This document shows positions 8,541-17,293 of a stretch of DNA of 64,000 nt, in pieces (the first letter of the stretch is position 1; each line of letters opens with the position of its first letter). A model generated the notes under the pieces. The model did no database searches and was not told where the DNA came from. It worked only from the letters and a program-made list of their open reading frames with translations. Position numbers and translations under genes: made by a program. The stretch is from Stanieria cyanosphaera PCC 7437 (GTDB lineage Bacteria; Cyanobacteriota; Cyanobacteriia; Cyanobacteriales; Xenococcaceae). The stretch is taken from positions 1,380,001 to 1,444,000 of the forward strand of contig NC_019748.1 in NCBI RefSeq assembly GCF_000317575.1, given 5' to 3'.

Positions 8541-10625
8541 ATGAGGAAAACAGAACCCAAATTATTGACGGATCTTTATAACGAAAGTCTTTCCAAAGGC
8601 AAAGTAATAGGTAGTAACAACTCTGATGGAATTATTCGTCAGGGAATAGATGCAGAAAAGTTAATTACTATCGATCATGGTGCTTTGCGTTTTTCTCCGC
8701 TAGTTAAAGCTGGTTGGGGTAGAGAAGGAATTGCTTATGGTCCTTATATTCGTGCTAATGGACTAGCTTGTGCTTTTGTTGTCCTCAATGGTCATAATAC
8801 TTCTCAATCAGGAGACTATGCCGAGAGTATCTTCCGCAGACTGAAACAATGGGCTGAAGGTTCTCATCACCAAAATCCAATCCAAAGATTTTGGGGTTGG
8901 TTGCGTAGTTATAAGCGAGAAAGTCTGAGAGAGCGCATCTATCGCTGGATTCTTAGTAGTAAAAAATATGTTGATATTCCTACTATTAATGAAAATTTAG
9001 CTGTAGGTTGGTTTTCCCAAGCAATTCCTAGTAATCCTCTAGCAGAAGGAAACGGATTTATTGTTCATGCTACTGGGACAGAAAATGGAGAATTATGGGC
9101 AAGAGTAGCGAATCAGCCATTAAGAGTCTTAAGAGGTTTACAAAATATTCCCATTTACTATGTAGTTATTTTAAGGGAACAAGGAGCAGCTTATTATGCT
9201 GCTTCATTACCTAATGCTCATGGTTTAGCTGCTTATCCTAATTTACGTCCTTTAGCGATCGATCCGTTTAATCAAGATCAAACAGTTTATGCTGCTGTTT
9301 ATCAAAGTGTGTTGGGACAAATAGGCTTTAGCGTCGATACCAGAATTTATGGTGCTAAAGTTCAACAAATTTCAGAACTTAATAATTGGTATGGTACTGC
9401 TTGCGTTGCCGATTCTTTGAAGGGTAATGGTTTGCTTGATAATTCTCCTGCTGAAATAGGAGGGGTGTGGCAAGTCAAAACTGGTAGTTATGAACGTACA
9501 GCTAATGGTGTTAAGGCAAAGGGTTTTGATAATTGGGCAATTCTGAATTCAGAAAGCGAAATTGGCTTAATTCATGTCATGATCCTTACCTCAGACGATA
9601 TTGCTGTTGAAGGCATTGTTTGGCGGATTCAGAATCAACAAAACTACTGGCGGTTGTTATTGAGCGATCGCAAATGTCAAGTTTGTTTGGTTGAGGAAGG
9701 AACGGAAATAGAAATAGCTACAAGTCTTGATTTGGGTTTAAAAACTAATAGTCTTAATTCGGTTCAAATTTTAGACGATGGCGAAACGATTGGTATTTAT
9801 ATCAACGGTCAATTATGGTTAAATCAATGGTTTACAGATACTAGGTTACAAAATGCTACAGGAGTTGGAATTTATACAGTTCAAAACGATGTAGAACAGT
9901 ATTGGCAAGCTTTGGAAGCTCATCCTCGTCAAATACCTTTTCCTGCTGCACTCGATTTAGGTTCTCCCTGGCAAGCACAGGGACAAGAAATTGTTGTCAC
10001 TGAGCAGTTTACAGGAACTGAAGAGGTAGATTTAGCTAAAACAACTACCACTACAGGAGAAAAGATTTGGCGTAAAGATATCGGACGGGGAATATTCTCA
10101 CTTACTGGGAATAATGCTGCTAAAGTACAAGCTAATCCCCAAAATCCTAATCCTGGACGTACAGCTTATACTATTGCTTGGGATAATCTTGATTTTGCTG
10201 ATCTTCAGGTAGATATTACTCCGCCAGGAACCCAACGAAAGCAAAGAGAAAAAGGTAGAGGTGGTTTAATTTTTTGGCAAGACCGAGATAATTACATTAT
10301 TATTAATAACTGGTTAGATGACTGTTACGGTGGTGCAGCTATTTGTTCTTTTTTCTTTCTTAATGGCTTTGAAGATGTTTACGATGCTGTTTGGACTAAT
10401 GTGGGTAGTCGCGTTTATTGGGGTGTAAAACATACATTTCGGGTTGTCTTTGATGGGATTAATTACACTGTTTTTGTTAACCAAGAACCAGTTTTATATC
10501 GAGCTTTAACCGATGTTTATCCTAAGAGCAAGCGTTTGAAAATTAACCGTGTGGGAATTGTTGCTAATTGGGATTGGGGTAATGATACTGGTAGTGTGTT
10601 TGAAAATTTTGTTGCCCGAAAGTAA
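8541..10625 (+). CDS. large LamG-like protein of unknown function
   Basis: 694 residues with no signal peptide or membrane helix. The N-terminal 250 residues (IRQGIDAEKLITIDHGALRF, then YGPYIRANGLACAFVVLNG) are not recognised. At least two concanavalin/LamG-like jelly rolls follow. One covers roughly residues 285-455, with DNWAILNSES, VWRIQNQQNYWRLLL and TIGIYINGQLW. The other covers roughly 500-694, with GGLIFWQDRDNYIIINNW, HTFRVVFDGINYTVFVN and VGIVANWDWGNDTG. Both resemble laminin G or DUF1080-type sugar-binding modules. It lies downstream of the GT2, VanZ-LamG and GT4 genes and may bind or process the same glycan. This is inference; no catalytic motif is visible. Confidence 0.6.
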   Translation: MRKTEPKLLTDLYNESLSKGKVIGSNNSDGIIRQGIDAEKLITIDHGALRFSPLVKAGWGREGIAYGPYIRANGLACAFVVLNGHNTSQSGDYAESIFRRLKQWAEGSHHQNPIQRFWGWLRSYKRESLRERIYRWILSSKKYVDIPTINENLAVGWFSQAIPSNPLAEGNGFIVHATGTENGELWARVANQPLRVLRGLQNIPIYYVVILREQGAAYYAASLPNAHGLAAYPNLRPLAIDPFNQDQTVYAAVYQSVLGQIGFSVDTRIYGAKVQQISELNNWYGTACVADSLKGNGLLDNSPAEIGGVWQVKTGSYERTANGVKAKGFDNWAILNSESEIGLIHVMILTSDDIAVEGIVWRIQNQQNYWRLLLSDRKCQVCLVEEGTEIEIATSLDLGLKTNSLNSVQILDDGETIGIYINGQLWLNQWFTDTRLQNATGVGIYTVQNDVEQYWQALEAHPRQIPFPAALDLGSPWQAQGQEIVVTEQFTGTEEVDLAKTTTTTGEKIWRKDIGRGIFSLTGNNAAKVQANPQNPNPGRTAYTIAWDNLDFADLQVDITPPGTQRKQREKGRGGLIFWQDRDNYIIINNWLDDCYGGAAICSFFFLNGFEDVYDAVWTNVGSRVYWGVKHTFRVVFDGINYTVFVNQEPVLYRALTDVYPKSKRLKINRVGIVANWDWGNDTGSVFENFVARK

Positions 10626-10856
10626 GATCTATATGGCTTTTCTTAGATTGATAACTGTTATACACGATTTGTTTTTCTGAGTTAATAAATAACTTGAAGT
10701 ACGTCAATTTTGCCTTAAGAAAATTCTCATGAGATTAATATGAAAGTAGAACACGCGATCGCAATTGCTGCTTTGAGTTCAATTCCAGGGAATGGTTGAC
10801 AAATATCTAAGTTTCGTGATTGTTTATTAATCTTGGGGTTGATTTGGATTTAAACC

Positions 10857-11978
10857 ATGAAATGTAAACGAGTTGGTGTTATTGGTGGCGGACAATTAGC
10901 TTGGATGATGGCAGAAGAAGCACAAGCTTTAGGAATTGAATTAATTGTACAAACTCCTAACCAAGATGATCCAGCAGTAAGTAGAGCGACAGAAGTGATT
11001 TTCGCTTCTATAGACGATGCTGAAGCTACTGCTAAATTAGCTACTCGTTGCGATGTGATTACTTTTGAAAATGAGTTTATTGACCTTGAAGCATTACAAG
11101 TTGTAGCACAACAGGGAGTTTCTTTTTGTCCTAGTTTAACTGCCTTATCTCCTTTATTAGATAAATACGAACAACGCTCTTATTTACAACAAATTGGTTT
11201 GCCTGTACCTCAGTTTAGTGCGATCAATGTGAATTCTTTCTATGGTTTTCCTGTGGTTTTAAAAGCGCGTCGTCATGGTTACGATGGACAGGGTACATTT
11301 ATCCTCAAAGATAACCAAGCTTTAACAGAAATCTGTCAGCGTTTACCAACTTCAGAAATGCTGATGGAAGAATATATTCCTTTTAGCAAGGAATTAGCTG
11401 TCATGGCTGCTCGAAATGCATCAGGTGAAGTGGTAACCTATCCTGTAGTGGAAACTTATCAGCAAGATCAAGTTTGTCGTTGGGTAATTGCACCTGGAGA
11501 TGTTTCTGAAGAAGTTCAACAACAAGTAAAAGCGATCGCAACTACTTTATTAACTAAGTTAGAAGTGGTGGGTATTTTTGGCATTGAATTATTTTTGACT
11601 ACTGATGGTAAGGTGTTGGTGAATGAAGTCGCACCACGTACTCATAATTCAGGACATTATACTTTGGATGCTTGTGATACTTCTCAGTTTAAAATGCAAT
11701 TACAAGCTGTTACGGGTTTACCTTTAGGCTCTCCTCAACTTAAATCTGCGGGTGCAGTGATGGTAAATTTACTTGGTTATGAATATTCGGAAAATGATTA
11801 TTTAAATATTAGAAATGAATTAGCTGCCATTCCTAATAGTTATATTCACTGGTACGGCAAAAACCAATCTCGTCCAGGTAGAAAGTTAGGTCATGTTACT
11901 GTTTTACTTCAGAAGGAAGAATTATTTCAAGCCAAACAAATAGCCGAAAAGATTGAATCAATTTGGTACAAAAAGTAG
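10857..11978 (+). CDS. purK: 5-(carboxyamino)imidazole ribonucleotide synthase
   Basis: 373 residues, typical of PurK, the ATP-grasp enzyme that makes N5-CAIR from AIR, ATP and bicarbonate in purine synthesis. The N-terminal nucleotide-binding motif is VGVIGGGQLAWMM. The ATP-grasp core shows PVVLKARRHGYDGQGTF, MEEYIPFSKELAVMAAR and the metal-binding end GIFGIELFLTTDGKVLVNEVAPRTHNSGHYT. All hallmark residues are present. The gene stands alone: no other pur gene is in the window. The start ATG at 10857 gives the expected N-terminus. Confidence 0.95.
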   Translation: MKCKRVGVIGGGQLAWMMAEEAQALGIELIVQTPNQDDPAVSRATEVIFASIDDAEATAKLATRCDVITFENEFIDLEALQVVAQQGVSFCPSLTALSPLLDKYEQRSYLQQIGLPVPQFSAINVNSFYGFPVVLKARRHGYDGQGTFILKDNQALTEICQRLPTSEMLMEEYIPFSKELAVMAARNASGEVVTYPVVETYQQDQVCRWVIAPGDVSEEVQQQVKAIATTLLTKLEVVGIFGIELFLTTDGKVLVNEVAPRTHNSGHYTLDACDTSQFKMQLQAVTGLPLGSPQLKSAGAVMVNLLGYEYSENDYLNIRNELAAIPNSYIHWYGKNQSRPGRKLGHVTVLLQKEELFQAKQIAEKIESIWYKK

Positions 11979-11998
11979 TTACAGCATTAGCTGTACTT

Positions 11999-12020
11999 GA
12001 TGTAATATGTTACATCTCTA
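11999..12020. repeat. second copy of the hairpin repeat (GATGTAA-TATG-TTACATC)
   Basis: A seven-base perfect inverted repeat with the same TATG loop and the same TCTAC tail as the copy at 2673. It falls between purK and the convergent GGDEF-EAL gene. The paired change of C-G to T-A in the arms, relative to the first copy, suggests that the hairpin itself is conserved. Confidence 0.65.
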
Positions 12021-12045
12021 CAGTTATCTGAATATGAGTTAATAA

Positions 12046-14685
12046 TTATTTTTTAACTACATCAAAATAGGTTAATAAAGGTTGAGGTTCGGCAATACCA
12101 TAACCTTGAGCATAATCAACTCCGAGTAGTTTTAATTTTGCCATAGTTGCGTAATTATCTACAAACTCGGCAATTGTTTTAATCTTCATAGTATGGGAAA
12201 CCTGATTAATTGCTTCGACAATCGTACAATTAATTGGATTGTCTAATAAATCTTTAATAAAAATTCCATCAATTTTTAAATAATCGACTGGTAAATTTTT
12301 TAAATAAGCAAAAGAAGACATTCCACTACCAAAATCATCAAGAGCAAAAGTACAACCTACTTGTTTAAGTCGAGTAATTAAATGCCTAGCTTTATCTAAA
12401 TTTGCGATCGCAGCAGTTTCGGTAATTTCAAAACAAATTATTTTGGGAGGAATACGATGTAGATAAAATTGTTCTTCAATAAAATCACTTAAACTATCGT
12501 CATCTAAACTTTGACCAGAAAGATTAATAGTATATAAGTTTCTAATCTTACCTTTTTGTTGTTGTCGGTAATAAGCTCCTTGTGTGGCAAATAAATTGGA
12601 AATTGTCCAGCGATCAATTTTTTTCATTAAGTCATAACGTTCGGCAATAGGAATAAAACTCATTGGAGATAAAATTGTGCCGTTATCATCTTGCAATCTT
12701 AATAAGACTTCGTAGTGTTCCCCTGCATCGTTAAAGTCTTGTAGCGGTACAATTGTTTGATAATATAAACGAAATTTGTTGTGTTCTAAAGCTTGCTGAA
12801 TTAAACTTAACCAACGCATTTCTTGAGATTGTTGCGCTAGTTCTATTTCTTTATTATGTACTAAATAAATTTGATTTCTTCCTTTAGTTTTAGCTGCATA
12901 ACAAGCAGCATCAGCAGCTTTTAAAACCCCAATAGAGTTATCATACTGCGGGCTACAAGAAACCACACCAATACTAATACCTAAATGAAAAACTTTATCT
13001 TGCCAAACAAACCTAAATTTTTGAATACTAGTTAACAAATTATTGGCAATTTCTAAAACTTTTTCGATAGGATAAGGGCTAAGGATAACAGCAAATTCGT
13101 CTCCTCCTAATCTTGCCACAGTATCTTTAATTGGAACTTGAGCTTGTAGTAAAATGGCAATTTGTTTAAGTAGTTCATCTCCTGCAAAATGACCGCAACT
13201 ATCATTAATAATTTTGAACCGATCTAAATCTAGATATAACAAAGTATAGTCATGAGCGGAATAATACTTGTTTTGACAAATTTGTTTAAGTCGGTGTTCA
13301 AATTCACGACGATTAATTAATCCTGTTAATTCATCATGAGTAGCTTGCCAAGAAAGTTTTTGAGCAATTTCTCTTTCTTTAGTAATATCGTGGAAGACAA
13401 TTACTGTCCCGATAATTTGTTGATTTTGAGATTTAATTGGTGCTGCGGAAATTTTAATAATAAATTCTTGTTGTGATTTGCTAACTAAACAAGCAAAGTT
13501 AGGTATTTTCTCAAAAATATTTTTTTGATTATTTTTAGCCACAAGCTTTTTAGGAATTAAATCAGTTAAGAATTTTTTCGTGATTTCGTCTTTAATCTGA
13601 AAAACTTGTTCTAGTTGATAATTTTGAGCTTCTTGTTTACTCCATCCTGTTAAGGTTTCGGCAATGGGGTTAAGATAAACAATTTTACCTGTAGCATCAG
13701 TAGTAATAACAGCATCGCCAATAGATTGTAATGTAACTTGGGCTAATTCTTTTTCTTTATACCAAATTTGTTCAATTTTTTTCCGTTCAAGATTACTACT
13801 AACTAAACTATCTAAAATTTGATTTAAGGCTTGATACATTGCCTCCATTTCATTTTCTTCGTCTATTTTTAGTAAATCATTTTGAAACATTTCATGATTG
13901 ATATTGTCAGCAATTTGATTGGCTTGTTCAACAACTTTAGTAATTGAAGTTTGTAATTGAGATGCGATCGCTTTAGCACTGGCAATCCCAATCGCTAAAA
14001 TAATTAAATTTAAAATAATACTTAAAATTAAGGCAAAATAAATTTCGCGATGAGTAGCTTTTAAAGAACCATCAATATGTTGGTCAAGACGAGTATATAT
14101 TTCTTTGGTTAAATCTTCTATTGATTTTTTAACTTTAATTGATTCAGCAATTATGACAGAAGCTTCTTCAATTTTTCCTTGATTCAGAATCGCGATCGCT
14201 TGATTAACAGAATTAATAAATGTTTGATTTTCTTGTTCTAGTTGTTTAAATAGTTTCTCTAATAACTGATAGTCTTCTTGATTTTTATTAAGACGAAAAC
14301 TACCTTCTTTAATTTGTTCTTCTTGTGCAGCTTTAACTGCTTGCTCTTGAGCTTGCTTTAATTCTGTTTGTAAAAGTTGATTGGTTTGTTGTAAAATTTT
14401 GATTTTTTGCTCTATTTCTGGTTGAACTTCTTGATTTTTAAGCCTACTTAAGCGAAAAATTTGTTCAATTATATTTTGTTGTTTTTGTTGATATATTTCG
14501 AGATTGCGAGTTTTTTGATCTAGAGGATAATCTGAAGTAACTACTTCTTCTAGTTCTCGATATATTTTCTGTAATTCTGAAAATAGATTGAAGGTAACTC
14601 CACTAAGAAATAAAGATAGAAAGGTTGCTAATAAAGCAATTTTCCTGGCTAAAGTCCATTGAGAAATAAAATTTTTAGGTGACAT
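12046..14685 (-). CDS. membrane PAS-GGDEF-EAL protein (c-di-GMP turnover)
   Basis: The ATG at 14683-14685 gives 879 residues; an upstream TTG would add 26 residues. Counting from the ATG, the order is a membrane helix (about 13-36), a coiled-coil periplasmic or linker region, a second membrane helix (about 217-240), a HAMP-like stretch, a PAS domain (about 320-440), GGDEF and EAL. The GGDEF site reads RLGGDEF and looks catalytic. In the EAL domain the signature is EVLLR rather than EALLR, but NLS, FEITET, DDFGSG, DYLKIDG and the late Glu in KTIAEF are kept, so phosphodiesterase activity is likely. The protein may be bifunctional, with the sensor region setting the balance. Confidence 0.9.
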   Translation of the reverse strand: MSPKNFISQWTLARKIALLATFLSLFLSGVTFNLFSELQKIYRELEEVVTSDYPLDQKTRNLEIYQQKQQNIIEQIFRLSRLKNQEVQPEIEQKIKILQQTNQLLQTELKQAQEQAVKAAQEEQIKEGSFRLNKNQEDYQLLEKLFKQLEQENQTFINSVNQAIAILNQGKIEEASVIIAESIKVKKSIEDLTKEIYTRLDQHIDGSLKATHREIYFALILSIILNLIILAIGIASAKAIASQLQTSITKVVEQANQIADNINHEMFQNDLLKIDEENEMEAMYQALNQILDSLVSSNLERKKIEQIWYKEKELAQVTLQSIGDAVITTDATGKIVYLNPIAETLTGWSKQEAQNYQLEQVFQIKDEITKKFLTDLIPKKLVAKNNQKNIFEKIPNFACLVSKSQQEFIIKISAAPIKSQNQQIIGTVIVFHDITKEREIAQKLSWQATHDELTGLINRREFEHRLKQICQNKYYSAHDYTLLYLDLDRFKIINDSCGHFAGDELLKQIAILLQAQVPIKDTVARLGGDEFAVILSPYPIEKVLEIANNLLTSIQKFRFVWQDKVFHLGISIGVVSCSPQYDNSIGVLKAADAACYAAKTKGRNQIYLVHNKEIELAQQSQEMRWLSLIQQALEHNKFRLYYQTIVPLQDFNDAGEHYEVLLRLQDDNGTILSPMSFIPIAERYDLMKKIDRWTISNLFATQGAYYRQQQKGKIRNLYTINLSGQSLDDDSLSDFIEEQFYLHRIPPKIICFEITETAAIANLDKARHLITRLKQVGCTFALDDFGSGMSSFAYLKNLPVDYLKIDGIFIKDLLDNPINCTIVEAINQVSHTMKIKTIAEFVDNYATMAKLKLLGVDYAQGYGIAEPQPLLTYFDVVKK

Positions 14686-14886
14686 TACTGAGATAGATTT
14701 ACTAATGTTAAAAAATCTATTGATTGAGATTAGATATTTATTGATACAATTCCCCAAAAACAAATAAAAGTAACAATGCTTTTGAGGAAGTTTTGATTCT
14801 AATTATTGCTTAAAATCAAATTAGATGTTTTTTTTTTAATAAAAGTAACTTAAACTAGATGTAATTAAAGATTTGTAGATTAAGCA

Positions 14887-17235
14887 ATGAATTTAGACAC
14901 AGCATTGGCATCAGTAGATCAAATGATTTATGCCAAGACGGGAAAACACTTAAGCAATCTACAAACTATTATTCTCAAAAAAGTTTGGCAAGGAAAAAAA
15001 TATTTAGCAATAGCAGATGAATATGGTTGTACCGAAGGTCATGTTAAAGATGTTGCTTCATGGCTATGGAAAATTTTATCAGAAGTATTACAAGAAAAAG
15101 TAACTAAAACTAATTTTAGGACAGTTATACAAAGAAAATTATCTTCAGTTGCGATCACAAAATCTTCGTTATTATCTTCTGGTTCGGCTTATTTTATTGG
15201 TAGAGATCATGAACTTGCCTACTTACAAACTTTAGTTGATCGTGGTAGTAAAGTAATTATGATTCAAGGAGAAGGAGGTGTGGGAAAGACAACTTTGGCT
15301 CAACATTTTTTATTGAGTCAAGGTTTTTCTTTGGTATTAGAAGTTTTAATGGCGAAAGAAACTCAAAATATCACTTCAGTAGAAAGTATTGTTGAAGAAT
15401 GGTTACAACGAGATTTGCATGAAGAGGCAGGTAACGAATTTGGTGTTACTTTGGCTAGGTTGAAGCGATGTTTAGAACAACAAAAAATTGGGATTTTAAT
15501 TGATAATTTAGAACCTGCTTTAGATCGAGAAGGTAAATTCATTGCTGCTCATCGTAACTATGTGGAATTATTGCGAGTATTAAGCGATCTAAAAATTAAA
15601 TCAATTACTTTAGTTACCAGTCGCGATCGCATTTGTGAAGCCGATCTAAACTTAGAACATTATCGTTTACCAGGATTAAGTTTATCTGCTTGGCAAGAAT
15701 TTTTTTTCTACCGTCAAATTCTAACTGATTCGATCATCTTAGCAAAATTACATCAAACCTATGGTGGTAACGCCAAAGCAATGGGAATTGTAGCTGGAGT
15801 CATTCAAGAAGATTATGCGGGAAATATAGATAATTATTGGCAAGAAAATGCTAATGATCCTTTAGTAGAAATCAATTTAAAAAACTTAGTTGCTCATCAA
15901 TTTGATCGATTACAAAAGCTCGATGAGCAAGCTTATTTATTACTTTGTCGTTTAGGATGTTATCGTTATCAAGATATTCCACAAATTTCTCGCTCAGGAT
16001 TGTTAATTTTATTGTGGGATGTAGAGGAAAAACACAAACGAAAAATCATTGAATCTCTACGGAATCGTTCTTTAGTAGAATTTTCTCAAGCTAAATATTG
16101 GTTACATCCTGTGATTAAAGCAGAAGCTATTCTTCGTTTACAACGGCAAAAAGAATGGCAACAAACTCATCTTACAATTGCCCAATTTTATACAGCAAGT
16201 GTGACCAAAATTAATAGTATTCAAGATGGTTTAACTGCTTTAGAAGCATATTATCACTATGTAGCTATTGAAGACTTTGACGCAGCAGGACAAGTAATTA
16301 TTAATAGTTACAATAATCAATGGGGACAATACTTAACTTTAGGAAGTACTCTCTATCGCTTAGGATTAATTCAACCGCTACTTACTGCTATTACACAAAT
16401 TATAGAAAAAATTTCAACTATTGAAAAACGTAGTGAATTAAATAATATTTTAGGTGATTTATATTGGATTTCTGGTCAAATTTACCAAGCGATCGCTTGT
16501 CAAAAAGTAACTATTTCTGCTGCTACTCAATGTTTAAAAAATCTTACTGAATTAGAAATAAATCAATATCGAATCTATTATCTAAAAATGTTACAAGTAG
16601 ATTCATTACTTAGTCTAGGATTGTATCAAATCGATCTTTTAGAATTAGATCAAGCAGCTAATTTTTTTCAACAAGTTATTAACTTAGCTTATCAAACTAG
16701 ACATCATTCTTGGGCAGAAAAAGCTTCAATTTGTTTAGACTTAGTTAATTCTGCTCGGCAACAAATGCAAGTTGATTATCAAACTAGTCAAAAATTTTAT
16801 CAACTAATTATTATTAATAATGATCCAGACTATAATACTGGTCGCTTTGCATTTTTTATTCAAATTTTAGGTCAGACTCATTTAAATTTGGGAGAAACTA
16901 CTAAAGCCCAACAACTATTTACGAGAGCGATCGCTTTTTCTCAATCAAGTAATTACACTCAAATTAAAGCCAAAGCTTTAAGTGGTTTAGCAGTGAGCTA
17001 TCGACAAATAAATCAGTTTGAAACTGCCGAACAATATCATCAACAAGCTATTAATCTACTAGATAATCTTGGTGCTAAATGTGACCTAGCAGAAGCTTAT
17101 TTTCAATGGGGTTTAACTTTACAAATTAGCGGAAAAAGTGAAGTTAGTAAAAATAATTTTGAACGAGCTAGTCAATTGTTTCAACAAATCAACGCACCGA
17201 AACAATTAGTAAAAATTAGAAATCAATTAGAATAA
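14887..17235 (+). CDS. STAND (NB-ARC-like) NTPase with N-terminal VMAP-type HTH and C-terminal TPRs
   Basis: 782 residues. The first 85 match the helix-turn-helix-like N-terminal domain of cyanobacterial vWA-MoxR-associated proteins (IYAKTGKHLSNLQTIIL, then YLAIADEYGCTEGHVKDVAS). A FIGRDHEL linker leads to an NTPase with Walker A GEGGVGKTT (128-136), Walker B-like KIGILIDNLEPA and sensor SITLVTSRDR. A winged-helix-like region follows, then TPR-like helices from about residue 500 to the end. No TIR, caspase, nuclease or transmembrane effector is fused. STAND proteins act as ligand-triggered switches in signalling or defence. The gene is followed by a VanZ-LamG gene at short distance, so the two may be co-transcribed. 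Confidence 0.85.
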   Translation: MNLDTALASVDQMIYAKTGKHLSNLQTIILKKVWQGKKYLAIADEYGCTEGHVKDVASWLWKILSEVLQEKVTKTNFRTVIQRKLSSVAITKSSLLSSGSAYFIGRDHELAYLQTLVDRGSKVIMIQGEGGVGKTTLAQHFLLSQGFSLVLEVLMAKETQNITSVESIVEEWLQRDLHEEAGNEFGVTLARLKRCLEQQKIGILIDNLEPALDREGKFIAAHRNYVELLRVLSDLKIKSITLVTSRDRICEADLNLEHYRLPGLSLSAWQEFFFYRQILTDSIILAKLHQTYGGNAKAMGIVAGVIQEDYAGNIDNYWQENANDPLVEINLKNLVAHQFDRLQKLDEQAYLLLCRLGCYRYQDIPQISRSGLLILLWDVEEKHKRKIIESLRNRSLVEFSQAKYWLHPVIKAEAILRLQRQKEWQQTHLTIAQFYTASVTKINSIQDGLTALEAYYHYVAIEDFDAAGQVIINSYNNQWGQYLTLGSTLYRLGLIQPLLTAITQIIEKISTIEKRSELNNILGDLYWISGQIYQAIACQKVTISAATQCLKNLTELEINQYRIYYLKMLQVDSLLSLGLYQIDLLELDQAANFFQQVINLAYQTRHHSWAEKASICLDLVNSARQQMQVDYQTSQKFYQLIIINNDPDYNTGRFAFFIQILGQTHLNLGETTKAQQLFTRAIAFSQSSNYTQIKAKALSGLAVSYRQINQFETAEQYHQQAINLLDNLGAKCDLAEAYFQWGLTLQISGKSEVSKNNFERASQLFQQINAPKQLVKIRNQLE

Positions 17236-17293
17236 ACAAGATCAAATCCATCTTAATTTGAATTTAAATACTGTAATGAGATTGTGTTGCAAT

